Positions 43,646-51,470 of a DNA stretch of 64,000 nt are shown piece by piece. Numbering within the stretch: position 1 is the stretch's first letter; the number at the start of each line of letters is the position of its first letter. Under the pieces are notes generated by a model. It ran no database searches. It was not told where the DNA came from and saw nothing but the letters and a program-made list of their open reading frames with translations. Both the position numbers and the translations under genes were made by a program. The stretch is from positions 1-64,000 of the forward strand of contig CAVXOE010000011.1 in the NCBI GenBank assembly GCA_963763365.1, read 5' to 3'. This DNA is from VAZQ01 sp963763365. Lineage in GTDB: Bacteria > Pseudomonadota > Alphaproteobacteria > Rhizobiales > Xanthobacteraceae.

Positions 43646-44827
43646 CTACTTGGAGCTCGCCTGCGGGGCGGTAGCCTGCGAGGGCGTGCTCTGATCCTTC
43701 GGCGTGACCTTGCTGCCCGGCCGTACCCGCATCAGGCCGTTGACGACGACCCGGTCGTTCGCCTCGATGCCGCTCTTGATGATGCGCAATCCGTCGACCA
43801 CGTCGCCGAGCGTCACGAATTTCTGCCGCGCGACATCGTCGGAACCGACCACGAGCACGTACTTGCGCGCCTGTTCGGTGCCGATCGCGGCATCTGGAAC
43901 CATCAGCGCCTCGTAAGGTGCCGACCCGGCAAGCTGCAACCGCGCGAACATGCCGGGCGTGAACAGGCCGTCGGCATTGGCGAACTGCGCGCGACCGCGG
44001 ATCGTGCCGGTCCCGCGCTCGATCACGTTATCGATGAAGTCCATCCGGCCGATATGGGAGAAGTCCGGCTCGTCGATGAGCTTCAACCTCACTTGGCTGG
44101 GCGCGGTGCGGCCGGTGACGTCCTTGCCGCCGCGCGCAAGGCGTTCGTAGCGCAGCAGCGAGGCTTCGTCGAAGGTGAACTCGAAGCGGATCGGGTCAAT
44201 CGAAACGATGGTGGCGAGCAGCGTGGTATTGCCGCCGGTACCGCCGGTTACCAGGTTGCCAGGTGTCACACGACGGTCGCCGATGCGGCCGGTGACCGGC
44301 GCCTTAAGTTCGGTGAACGTCAGGTCGAGCTCGGCCTGGCGCACCTGCGCCTCGTTCGCGGTGACTGCGGCCTGCGCATTGCGAAAGGCCTGGGCGCGCT
44401 GATCGTAGACCTGTTCGGTGATGGTGCGGTCACGCACCAGTTGCTGGGCGCGCGCCAGATCGGCTTGCGTGTAGGCGACGTTCGATTTCGAAATCGCCAG
44501 ATTGGCGCTCGCCTGGTCGAGCGCGTTCTGGAACGGCCGCTTGTCGATGGTGAAGAGCAGATCGCCTTCCTTGACGATCTGCCCATCCTCGAAATGCACC
44601 TTGTCGAGATAACCGGAGACGCGCGCGCGCACCTCAACGGTCGCGACCGCGACAAAACGGCCGACATATTCGTCGCTGTCGACAATGGTGCGCTTGACCG
44701 GCAAAGCGACCGTGACGCCGGGCGGGGGCGGCGCGGCCGGCGCCTTGGCGCCTTCGCCGCAGCCTGCCAGCAGCGCCGCCATCAGAAGCAGAGCGGCGAC
44801 CGAGATAGCGCGGATAGATTGTGGCAT
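43646..44827 (-). CDS. RND efflux periplasmic adaptor lipoprotein (membrane fusion protein)
   Basis: A 393-residue adaptor that links the RND pump to an outer-membrane channel. The lipobox is LLAGC with Cys23. The lipoyl halves are VRARVSGYLDKVHFEDGQIV and LTFTELKAPVTGRIGDR, flanking an alpha-hairpin (about residues 95-160). A beta-barrel and membrane-proximal domain follow. The C-terminus is Ser/Thr/Gln-rich. It is first gene of the pump operon. The intergenic region ahead contains a palindromic element but no recognisable repressor gene. Confidence 0.95.
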   Translation of the reverse strand: MPQSIRAISVAALLLMAALLAGCGEGAKAPAAPPPPGVTVALPVKRTIVDSDEYVGRFVAVATVEVRARVSGYLDKVHFEDGQIVKEGDLLFTIDKRPFQNALDQASANLAISKSNVAYTQADLARAQQLVRDRTITEQVYDQRAQAFRNAQAAVTANEAQVRQAELDLTFTELKAPVTGRIGDRRVTPGNLVTGGTGGNTTLLATIVSIDPIRFEFTFDEASLLRYERLARGGKDVTGRTAPSQVRLKLIDEPDFSHIGRMDFIDNVIERGTGTIRGRAQFANADGLFTPGMFARLQLAGSAPYEALMVPDAAIGTEQARKYVLVVGSDDVARQKFVTLGDVVDGLRIIKSGIEANDRVVVNGLMRVRPGSKVTPKDQSTPSQATAPQASSK

Positions 44828-44914
44828 GGGGATAGTGAAAGCGCTCCTGGCGAGTCGTATCGATATATGTAGGGAGTTTTCGTCTAGACAGAGGCCTGCA
44901 AAATCCCTGCCGAG

Positions 44915-45078
44915 CTAGTGTCCCGATTCCGAAATTCGCATCATTCTGCGGCACCCGCGTTTGCGAACTTCGGATCGAAGGACACTAGCAACTTATTGAT
45001 CTGGTGTGGCTTTGGTTCAGAAGTCCGCATTCCGAACTCGCCGCAAGAATGATGCGGACTTCTGAACCGCCACACCAG
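44915..45078. repeat. Compound palindromic element of two adjacent hairpins
   Basis: Hairpin 1: CTAGTGTCC (44915-44923) pairs with GGACACTAG (44980-44988), with inner imperfect pairing of CGATTCCGAAATTCGCA and TGCGAACTTCGGATCG. Hairpin 2: CTGGTGTGGC (45001-45010) and GTTCAGAAGTCCGCAT (45015-45030) pair with ATGCGGACTTCTGAAC (45052-45067) and GCCACACCAG (45069-45078). The loops also complement each other (GCATCATTCTGCGGC against GCCGCAAGAATGATGC). It fills the space between the pump operon and the divergent protease gene. Confidence 0.85.
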
Positions 45079-45215
45079 GTCGCGCGCTTGTGAACGCGCC
45101 GCCTCCTCTTCCCTGTCGCTCCCACGCACCCCATATCTGCGATTGATTCTCAAGTCCACCGGCCGCGATCAGCGCTGCACGGCTGTGCCGGCACCGCGGG
45201 AACGGCCTCACCCAG

Positions 45216-46226
45216 ATGTCACACATGCTCGATACAACCGACCCCCACGTCACAGAACTGCCGCCCGCGGCTACGCCTGACGACCAGGCGCTGCTCGATG
45301 CCTATTCCCGTGCCGTCATCGACGTGGTCGACCGCGTCGGCCCGGCGGTGGTCCGGCTCGACGTGCTCAAAGGCACGGACGAGAAGCGGCAGGGCGGCAC
45401 CGGCTCCGGCGTGGTGGTCGCGCCGGACGGCTTGGTGCTCACCAACAGCCACGTCGTCGGCGGCGCCTCCCGCGTCAAAGTGAATACGATCGAGGGGCGC
45501 AGCTTCACCGCCCGCGTGATGGGCGACGACCCCGACACCGACCTTGCGCTGGTGCGGATCGACGCGCCGGTCACGCTGCCTTCGGCCGCGCTCGGCGATT
45601 CGAAGCGCCTCAAGCGCGGCCAGTTGGTGATCGCCATCGGCAATCCGCTCGGCTTCGAATCGACGGTGACGACCGGCGTGGTTTCCGCGCTCGGACGCTC
45701 GTTGCGCGCGCAGTCGGGTCGCCTGATCGACGACGTCATCCAGACCGACGCAGCACTCAACCCGGGCAATTCCGGCGGACCGCTGGTCTCCTCGCACGGC
45801 GAGGTGGTCGGCATCAACACGGCCGTCATCGTGGGTGCGCAGGGCATCTGCTTTGCGGTCGCCTCGAACACGGCGAACTTCGTGCTGGGCGAACTGGTGC
45901 GGCACGGCCGGGTGCGACGCGCGTATATCGGCATCGCGGCCCAGCAGTTCGCGGTGTCGCGGCGGCTGCGCCATACCGCAGGCCTCGCACAGGACAGCGC
46001 CGTGATGGTCGCCAGCGTCGAACCGGACAGCCCGGCCGACCGGGCCGGCCTCGCCTCGGGCGACATCATCTTGACGCTCGATGGCGCGCCGGTCACCGGC
46101 GCGGACGATCTCATCCGCATGCTGGCGGGCGACAAGATCGGCCGCGCGATCGAGGTCAAGACGCGGCGCAATGGCGGAGAGCGGCTGGTCACACTGACAC
46201 CGACCGAGCGCACGGGGCGCGGCTGA
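45216..46226 (+). CDS. HtrA/DegP-like trypsin-type serine protease with PDZ domain, no signal peptide
   Basis: A 336-residue S1C-family protease. The triad is His79 (LTNSHVVGG), Asp109 (DPDTDLALVR) and Ser186 (NPGNSGGPL). A C-terminal PDZ domain spans about residues 250-325 (PADRAGLASGDIILTLDGAP). The N-terminus (MSHMLDTTDPHVTELPP) has no signal peptide or membrane helix, unlike DegP/DegS. Unless the start is wrong, the protein should be cytosolic. It ends right against the convergent murJ gene. Confidence 0.9.
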   Translation: MSHMLDTTDPHVTELPPAATPDDQALLDAYSRAVIDVVDRVGPAVVRLDVLKGTDEKRQGGTGSGVVVAPDGLVLTNSHVVGGASRVKVNTIEGRSFTARVMGDDPDTDLALVRIDAPVTLPSAALGDSKRLKRGQLVIAIGNPLGFESTVTTGVVSALGRSLRAQSGRLIDDVIQTDAALNPGNSGGPLVSSHGEVVGINTAVIVGAQGICFAVASNTANFVLGELVRHGRVRRAYIGIAAQQFAVSRRLRHTAGLAQDSAVMVASVEPDSPADRAGLASGDIILTLDGAPVTGADDLIRMLAGDKIGRAIEVKTRRNGGERLVTLTPTERTGRG

Positions 46227-47801
46227 TCAGTCGGGCCCGCGATCCGGAGGAGGCACCGGCGCGCCTCGCGGCGGGCGCCGTCGCAGGATCGCGAGCCACT
46301 GCTTGCCGAACAGCGCGAACACGATGCCGAAATAGACGATGGCGCCGAGAACGCCGAGCAGGAGGAGCGTCACCTCGGCGCGCAGCGTCGGCCAGCCCGC
46401 AAACATCGTCGGAATGAATCGCACGCCGAGCACGAGCGCAACCGCGAGTGCCACGCCCGCGATGGCGAGCTTGACGCTCGCTGCCTTCAGGCGGTCGTCG
46501 ATCACCAGCAGGTCGCGGCGTACCGCGAACCAGATCAGCAGGCCGAAATTGATCCAGGCCCCGATCGAGGTGGCAAAGGCAAGACCGACCTGCGCGTAGC
46601 GGTCCATCAGCAGGACCTTGAGCGCGACGTTGACCGCTACCGCGACCGCCAGCGCCTTGACCGGGGTCAGGGTGTCGCCACGGGAGAGAAACGTCACCGT
46701 GATGCTGCGCAGGAGCACGAACGGGAGGAGACCGATCGCATAGGCCGCAAGCGTTCCAGCCGCGGCCCTGGCGTCGGCCGTGGTGAAGGCGCCGCGCCCG
46801 AACAACGCCTGCATGATGAGGTCGGGCACCAGCAGGAATGCGACCAGGCACGGGATCGAGAGCAGCAGCGTGAGTTCGATTGCGCGGTTCTGGGCGTGAC
46901 GCGCGCCCGGCTCGTCGCCGTTGGCAATGCGGTTCGCCATTTCGGGCAGCAGCACGGTGCCGACCGCAATCCCGATTACGCCAATGGGCAACTGGTTGAG
47001 CCGGTCGGCGTAGTAGAGCGCCGAAAGCGAGCCAGCCGCGAGGAAGCTCGCGATGATGGTGTCGGCAAACAGCGCGATCTGCGTACCGGCCGAGCCCAGG
47101 ACGGCGGGTCCAAAGCGCCTGAAGAAGGTCTTCACCTCCTCGTCGAGCTTCGGCCAGCGGAAGGCCGGCAAGACACCGACCCGCCAGGCGTCGCCGCCGA
47201 CCAGCAGCGCCTCCAGAAAGCCTGCGAGCAGCACGCCCCAGGCCGCCGCATGCCCGGGCGTCGGAAAGATGACCGCCACCGCCAGCGTCGCAACCATCGA
47301 GATGTTGAGCAGGATCGGCGCCGCGGCGGCGGCAGCGAAGCGGCCGAGCGCGTTGAGGATGCCGCCGTAGAGCGTCACCAGCGAGACCAGGAGGAGATAG
47401 GGAAACGTGATGCGCGTGAGGTCGACCGCGAGCGAAAAGCGGCCGGGATCTTTGGCAAACCCCGGCGCAAGCAGGTCGATCACGCCCGGCGTGAACAGGA
47501 GCGCGACCGCCAGCAGCACCACTTGGCTGATGAACAGCAGCGTGAAGATGCGGTCGGCAAACAGCGCCACCGGATCGTTGCCGTGCTGCTGGCGGATGCG
47601 CGCGTAGGCCGGCACGAAGGCGGCGTTGAACGCACCCTCGGCGAAGATCGCGCGGAAATGATTGGGCAGCCGCAGCGCGACGAAGAACGCGTCTGCGACA
47701 GGGCCCGCGCCCAGCACGGCGGCGAGCACGATGTCGCGCGCGAACCCGGTGAAGCGCGAGAGAAGCGTCAGGCCGCCGACAGTGAAGATGCGTCCCAGCA
47801 T
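46227..47801 (-). CDS. murJ: Lipid II flippase MurJ
   Basis: A 524-residue MOP-superfamily membrane protein with about 14 helices that flips lipid-linked peptidoglycan precursor. The N-terminus MLGRIFTVGGLTLLSRFTGF and ARDIVLAAVLGAGPVADAFF, then FRLPNHFRAIFAEGAFNAAF-type motif (LRLPNHFRAIFAEGAFNAAF) are the family signature. Charged residues inside the cavity are retained (for example RFTGFARD). Length and start are standard. Its closeness to the surface-sugar genes is consistent with envelope function. Confidence 0.96.
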   Translation of the reverse strand: MLGRIFTVGGLTLLSRFTGFARDIVLAAVLGAGPVADAFFVALRLPNHFRAIFAEGAFNAAFVPAYARIRQQHGNDPVALFADRIFTLLFISQVVLLAVALLFTPGVIDLLAPGFAKDPGRFSLAVDLTRITFPYLLLVSLVTLYGGILNALGRFAAAAAAPILLNISMVATLAVAVIFPTPGHAAAWGVLLAGFLEALLVGGDAWRVGVLPAFRWPKLDEEVKTFFRRFGPAVLGSAGTQIALFADTIIASFLAAGSLSALYYADRLNQLPIGVIGIAVGTVLLPEMANRIANGDEPGARHAQNRAIELTLLLSIPCLVAFLLVPDLIMQALFGRGAFTTADARAAAGTLAAYAIGLLPFVLLRSITVTFLSRGDTLTPVKALAVAVAVNVALKVLLMDRYAQVGLAFATSIGAWINFGLLIWFAVRRDLLVIDDRLKAASVKLAIAGVALAVALVLGVRFIPTMFAGWPTLRAEVTLLLLGVLGAIVYFGIVFALFGKQWLAILRRRPPRGAPVPPPDRGPD

Positions 47802-47820
47802 CGCCCGGGCTCGGTTGCTC

Positions 47821-47912
47821 CGTCATGCCCGGCCTTGTGCCGGGCATCCACGTCTTGGGGAATCAAGCGCACAGTAAAGACGTGGATGGCCGGAACAAGT
47901 CCGGCCATGACG
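47821..47912. repeat. Palindromic intergenic repeat, CGTCATGCCCGGC family
   Basis: CGTCATGCCCGGCCTTGTGC, CGGGCATCCACGTCTT pairs with AAGACGTGGATGGCCGG and GTCCGGCCATGACG. It forms a long hairpin just upstream of murJ and downstream of the aminotransferase gene. A partial relative is at about 19889-19920. Confidence 0.82.
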
Positions 47913-47940
47913 CTGAACGAGATCGCCCCATCAATTGCGG

Positions 47941-49092
47941 CTATCTCAACGCGCGCCGCACCGCTGCGATGATCCGGTCCTGCGTCGGCTCGTCGAGATA
48001 AGCGTGCATCGGCAGACTGATGACCTCACCGGCGAGCTTTTCGGCGACCGGGGCGCCGCCTTCGACGACCGGGAACTGCCGATAGGCGTCCTGCTGATGC
48101 ACCGGCTTGACGTAATAGACCGCGGTCGGAATGCCCTGCGCCTTGAGGGCGGCCGCCAATGCGTCGCGCCGGCCGGCGGCGAGGCGGATCGTGTACTGCG
48201 CCCACACCGACGTGCAACCCGGAGCCACGCGCGGCACGGTCGCGACGTCGGCCAGGCCCGCAGTGTAACGGCGAGCCACGCGTTCGCGCGCCGCGATCTC
48301 CTCGGGAAAGATCTTCAGCTTCTCGATCAGCACCGCGGCCTGGATGGTGTCGAAGCGGCCGTTCATGCCGATACGGACGCAGTCGTACTGGCTCACGCCC
48401 TCGCCGTGCATGCGTATGCTGCGCATCACCTGCGCAAGCTCGGCGTCGTCGGTGAAGACCGCGCCGCCGTCGCCATAGACGCCGAGCGGCTTGGCCGGGA
48501 AGAAGCTGGTCGCGGTCGCGGCCGCTACCGTGCCGAGGCGATGGTTCTTGTAGGTCGCGCCGAACGCCTGCGCGGCATCGTCGAGCACGAAGAGATTTTC
48601 CGCCTGCGCCACCGCGTTGATGCGGTCGAAGTCGGCCGGCTGGCCGAACAGGTCCACGGGGATGACGGCCTTGGGCGTGAGCCCCGCCTTGCGCGCGGTG
48701 GTTACAGCACGGGCAAAACTGTCCGGATCGAGATTGAACGTGCCCTCCTCGACATCGGCGAACACCGGCGTCGCGCCGACCAGCGCCACGACCTCGGCGG
48801 TCGCCGTAAACGTGAATGTCGGGCAGATCACCGCGTCGCCGGGCCCGATGCCCTTGGCCATCAGCGGCAGCACGAGCGCGTCGGTGCCGCTCGCACAGGT
48901 AATGGCATGTCGCGCGCCGCAGAACGCCGCCAGATCGGCTTCGGCCGCGCGCACCTCCGGCCCCAGGATGAACTGACAGTGGCCGAGCACGCGCGCGATC
49001 GCATCGTCGACCGCGCGGCCGAGGCGGCGGCGCTGCGCCACGACGTCGATGAACGGAATAGGCGCGGGATCGAGGCGGGCGGGCTTGTTCAT
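47941..49092 (-). CDS. DegT/DnrJ/EryC1/StrS-family sugar aminotransferase
   Basis: A 383-residue PLP-dependent aminotransferase that aminates a keto-sugar nucleotide. The PLP Lys is Lys201 in SFFPAKPLGVYGDGG; the phosphate/ring contacts include ASGTDALVL and VLDDAAQAFG. It lies 41 bases downstream of a Gfo/Idh/MocA dehydrogenase on the same strand. That pair matches GnnB with GnnA (3-amino-GlcNAc for lipid A) or WlbC/WbpE with WlbA/WbpB (3-amino uronic acid for O-antigen). The start at 49092 (MNKPARLDP) is preferred; GTG 49101 is an alternative. Confidence 0.9.
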   Translation of the reverse strand: MNKPARLDPAPIPFIDVVAQRRRLGRAVDDAIARVLGHCQFILGPEVRAAEADLAAFCGARHAITCASGTDALVLPLMAKGIGPGDAVICPTFTFTATAEVVALVGATPVFADVEEGTFNLDPDSFARAVTTARKAGLTPKAVIPVDLFGQPADFDRINAVAQAENLFVLDDAAQAFGATYKNHRLGTVAAATATSFFPAKPLGVYGDGGAVFTDDAELAQVMRSIRMHGEGVSQYDCVRIGMNGRFDTIQAAVLIEKLKIFPEEIAARERVARRYTAGLADVATVPRVAPGCTSVWAQYTIRLAAGRRDALAAALKAQGIPTAVYYVKPVHQQDAYRQFPVVEGGAPVAEKLAGEVISLPMHAYLDEPTQDRIIAAVRRALR

Positions 49093-49133
49093 CGTGGCCA
49101 CGGGGTCGATTGGGCGCGCCGTAACGGGCCGGC

Positions 49134-50135
49134 TCAGCCGCGCAGCCGCCGAGGTACGGGCCGGCGTTGCGCCACGCTCGCGATCGGCTTGCTGTCGAGG
49201 CAGCGGATGGCGATCTCGAGGCTCGCAACCCCCTCCTCGCCGGTCACCGCCGGCACTTGGCGACCGCGGATCGCATGGGCGAAGGCCTGCAATTCGGCGC
49301 GCAGCGGCTCGGCGTGTCCGACCGAAAGGTGCCGCATCGAATAGCTGCCGTCAGGCTGGAAGCCGAAGCATTCGGTCACCTGCCGCGTCAGCAGGTCGCC
49401 CATGATGTACTTGTTGCGCGTCGCGATGGTGACGTTGCGCGCCTTGAACGGGGTGAGCCAGTTGGTGTTGATGTGAGCAAGCACGCCCGAGGCGGTGCGG
49501 AACTGCAGCAGCGCGATGTCTTCGCGCTCGGCCACCGCGCTCGACAGTTGCGGCTGCACCTCGACGATGTCGGATTCCGTGAACCAGCGGATCAGGTCGA
49601 TGTCGTGCACTGCGAGGTCGATCACCACGCCGACATTCGACATGCGCGGCGGGAACGGACCGACCCGGGTAATGGCGATCGAGAGGATGTCTTCGTCGCG
49701 GATCGCCTCCTTGATCGCTTCGACCGTGGGGTTGAAGCGCTCGACGTGCCCAACCATCAGGGTCACGCCGGCATTGCGTGCCGCCGCGATGATCGCCCGC
49801 CCCTCCTCGACCGAGGAGGCGATCGGCTTCTCGACCAGAACGTGCAGACCGCGCCCGATGCAGTTGATCGCCAGGTCTTGATGCAGGTGGGTTGGCGCAG
49901 CGATCGTGACCGCATCGACGCCGGCCGCGATCAGGCCATCAATCCCGGAAAATGTCTCGCATCCGACGGCGTTCGCCACCCGGTCGCGCCGCTTGGGATC
50001 GGGGTCGGCCACTCCGGCAAGCTTCACCCCCGGCAGATCGGCGAGAACGCGGGCATGGTTACTGCCCATCACTCCGACGCCGACCACGCCGACGCGCAGA
50101 ACTCGGTCCGCGCGAGCTTTCGCGGTTTGCACCAT
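49134..50135 (-). CDS. Gfo/Idh/MocA-family sugar-nucleotide dehydrogenase
   Basis: A 333-residue NAD-dependent oxidoreductase. The Rossmann loop is VGVVGVGVMGSNHARVLA and the catalytic-Lys motif is HVLVEKPIASS, followed by GHVERFNP and a mid-domain VIDLAVHDIDLIRWF. It probably oxidises the 3-hydroxyl of a UDP-GlcNAc-type sugar to feed the adjacent aminotransferase. Start 50135 (MVQTAKARAD) fits the fold; an earlier start at 50159 adds eight residues. Confidence 0.9.
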   Translation of the reverse strand: MVQTAKARADRVLRVGVVGVGVMGSNHARVLADLPGVKLAGVADPDPKRRDRVANAVGCETFSGIDGLIAAGVDAVTIAAPTHLHQDLAINCIGRGLHVLVEKPIASSVEEGRAIIAAARNAGVTLMVGHVERFNPTVEAIKEAIRDEDILSIAITRVGPFPPRMSNVGVVIDLAVHDIDLIRWFTESDIVEVQPQLSSAVAEREDIALLQFRTASGVLAHINTNWLTPFKARNVTIATRNKYIMGDLLTRQVTECFGFQPDGSYSMRHLSVGHAEPLRAELQAFAHAIRGRQVPAVTGEEGVASLEIAIRCLDSKPIASVAQRRPVPRRLRG

Positions 50136-50281
50136 GGTTTTCCCAGTCCCCCTGGTCAAAATCCCACAACCTCCCTAGCACGCCCCGTAGTGACTGGCGA
50201 TGCTCCCTTCGGGGCAAATGGACACGTTTCGAATCAAAGAGTTACAAACGAAAAGCCTCAATTATGGCCGGCTATGCCCGA

Positions 50282-51298
50282 TTACTGCGCGCGATATTCC
50301 CGCAGCCAATCGAGAAAACGCCTAACTCCTTCCGCGATTGGCGTTTTCGGCCGGAACCCGACCGCCCGTTCGAGGTCGGCCACGTCCGCGCAAGTTTCCG
50401 GAACGTCGCCCGGCTGCATCGGCAGCATATCCCGCAGGGCGGGTTTGCCGATGCCTTCCTCGATCAACCGGACAACCTCCGTCACCTCGACGGGGCTGCT
50501 GTTGCCGATGTTGTAGACGTGCCAGGGGGCGTTACTGGTGGCCGGATCGGGGGCCGCCCCCGACCAGTCCGGGTTGGGCGCCGCCGGGTGACGCACGAGC
50601 CGCACCACCGACTCCACCACATCGTCCACGTAGGTGAAGTCGCGCCGCATCCGGCCATGGTTGAACAGCTTGATCGGGCGCCCGGCCATGATCGCCTCGG
50701 CGAACAGCCACATCGCCATGTCCGGCCGCCCCCAGGGCCCGTAGACCGTGAAAAAGCGCAGTCCCGTCGCCGGCAGCCTGAACAGGTGGGCATAAGAGTG
50801 CGCCATCAGCTCGTTGGCCTTTTTCGTCGCACCGTAGAGGCTCAGCGGATGGTCGACATTGTCCGAGCTGTTGAACGGCACGCGTGTGTTGCCGCCGTAG
50901 ACCGAGGATGAGGACGCATAGACGAGGTGCCGGCAGCCGTGGTGGCGGCAGCCTTCGAGCACGTTGAGGAAGCCGGTGAGGTTGGCATCCGCATAGGTGT
51001 GAGGATCGACGAGCGAATGCCGCACGCCAGCCTGCGCCGCGAGGTTCACCACATAGGGAAACTCGTGCGCGGCGAAGAGCTCCGCCATCGCCTTTCGGTC
51101 CGCGATGTCGATTTTCTCGAATTGAAAATTGGCTGACGCTGCGAGGTTCTTCAGCCGCGCCGCTTTGAGCCGCGGATCGTAATAGGAATTGAGGTTATCG
51201 ACACCCACCACGCCGTAGCCGTCCGCCAGCAGGCGCTGCGCAACATGCATCCCGATGAAGCCCGCAGCCCCGGTGACGAGAACCTGCTCCACGGCCAT
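50282..51298 (-). CDS. NAD-dependent epimerase, UDP-glucuronate 4-epimerase type
   Basis: A 338-residue extended SDR. The cofactor loop is VTGAAGFIGMHVAQRLL, then VGVDNLNSYYDPRLKAARL, a motif shared with UDP-GlcA 4-epimerases. Catalytic residues are SSSSVYGGN and YGATKKANE (YxxxK). FFTVYGPWGRPDMAMWLF is typical. It would make UDP-galacturonate from the UDP-glucuronate supplied by the UDP-glucose dehydrogenase at 56618. It is divergent from the fusion gene. Start 51298 (MAVEQVLVTG) is preferred over the in-frame ATG further upstream. Confidence 0.92.
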   Translation of the reverse strand: MAVEQVLVTGAAGFIGMHVAQRLLADGYGVVGVDNLNSYYDPRLKAARLKNLAASANFQFEKIDIADRKAMAELFAAHEFPYVVNLAAQAGVRHSLVDPHTYADANLTGFLNVLEGCRHHGCRHLVYASSSSVYGGNTRVPFNSSDNVDHPLSLYGATKKANELMAHSYAHLFRLPATGLRFFTVYGPWGRPDMAMWLFAEAIMAGRPIKLFNHGRMRRDFTYVDDVVESVVRLVRHPAAPNPDWSGAAPDPATSNAPWHVYNIGNSSPVEVTEVVRLIEEGIGKPALRDMLPMQPGDVPETCADVADLERAVGFRPKTPIAEGVRRFLDWLREYRAQ

Positions 51299-51470
51299 TC
51301 TCTTCTGTTCCTCGCGTCCTTGACGCATTTGCCCGCCGCCACGCGGGGCGAATATTCCCGCACCATATAGCCAATCCACCAAAGAACCAGTATTGCCGAC
51401 CCGCAATGAGCCAATCACGCCAGTGGACGGCGCCATGGATGGTGGCGAAGGTCCGGCCGGGTCCGGCCCC

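Noticed and set aside
40478..44872. Antisense open frame of about 1464 codons opposite the RND pump operon
   Set aside because: The other strand encodes textbook RND and adaptor proteins. The antisense product is low-complexity Arg/His/Asp-rich sequence.
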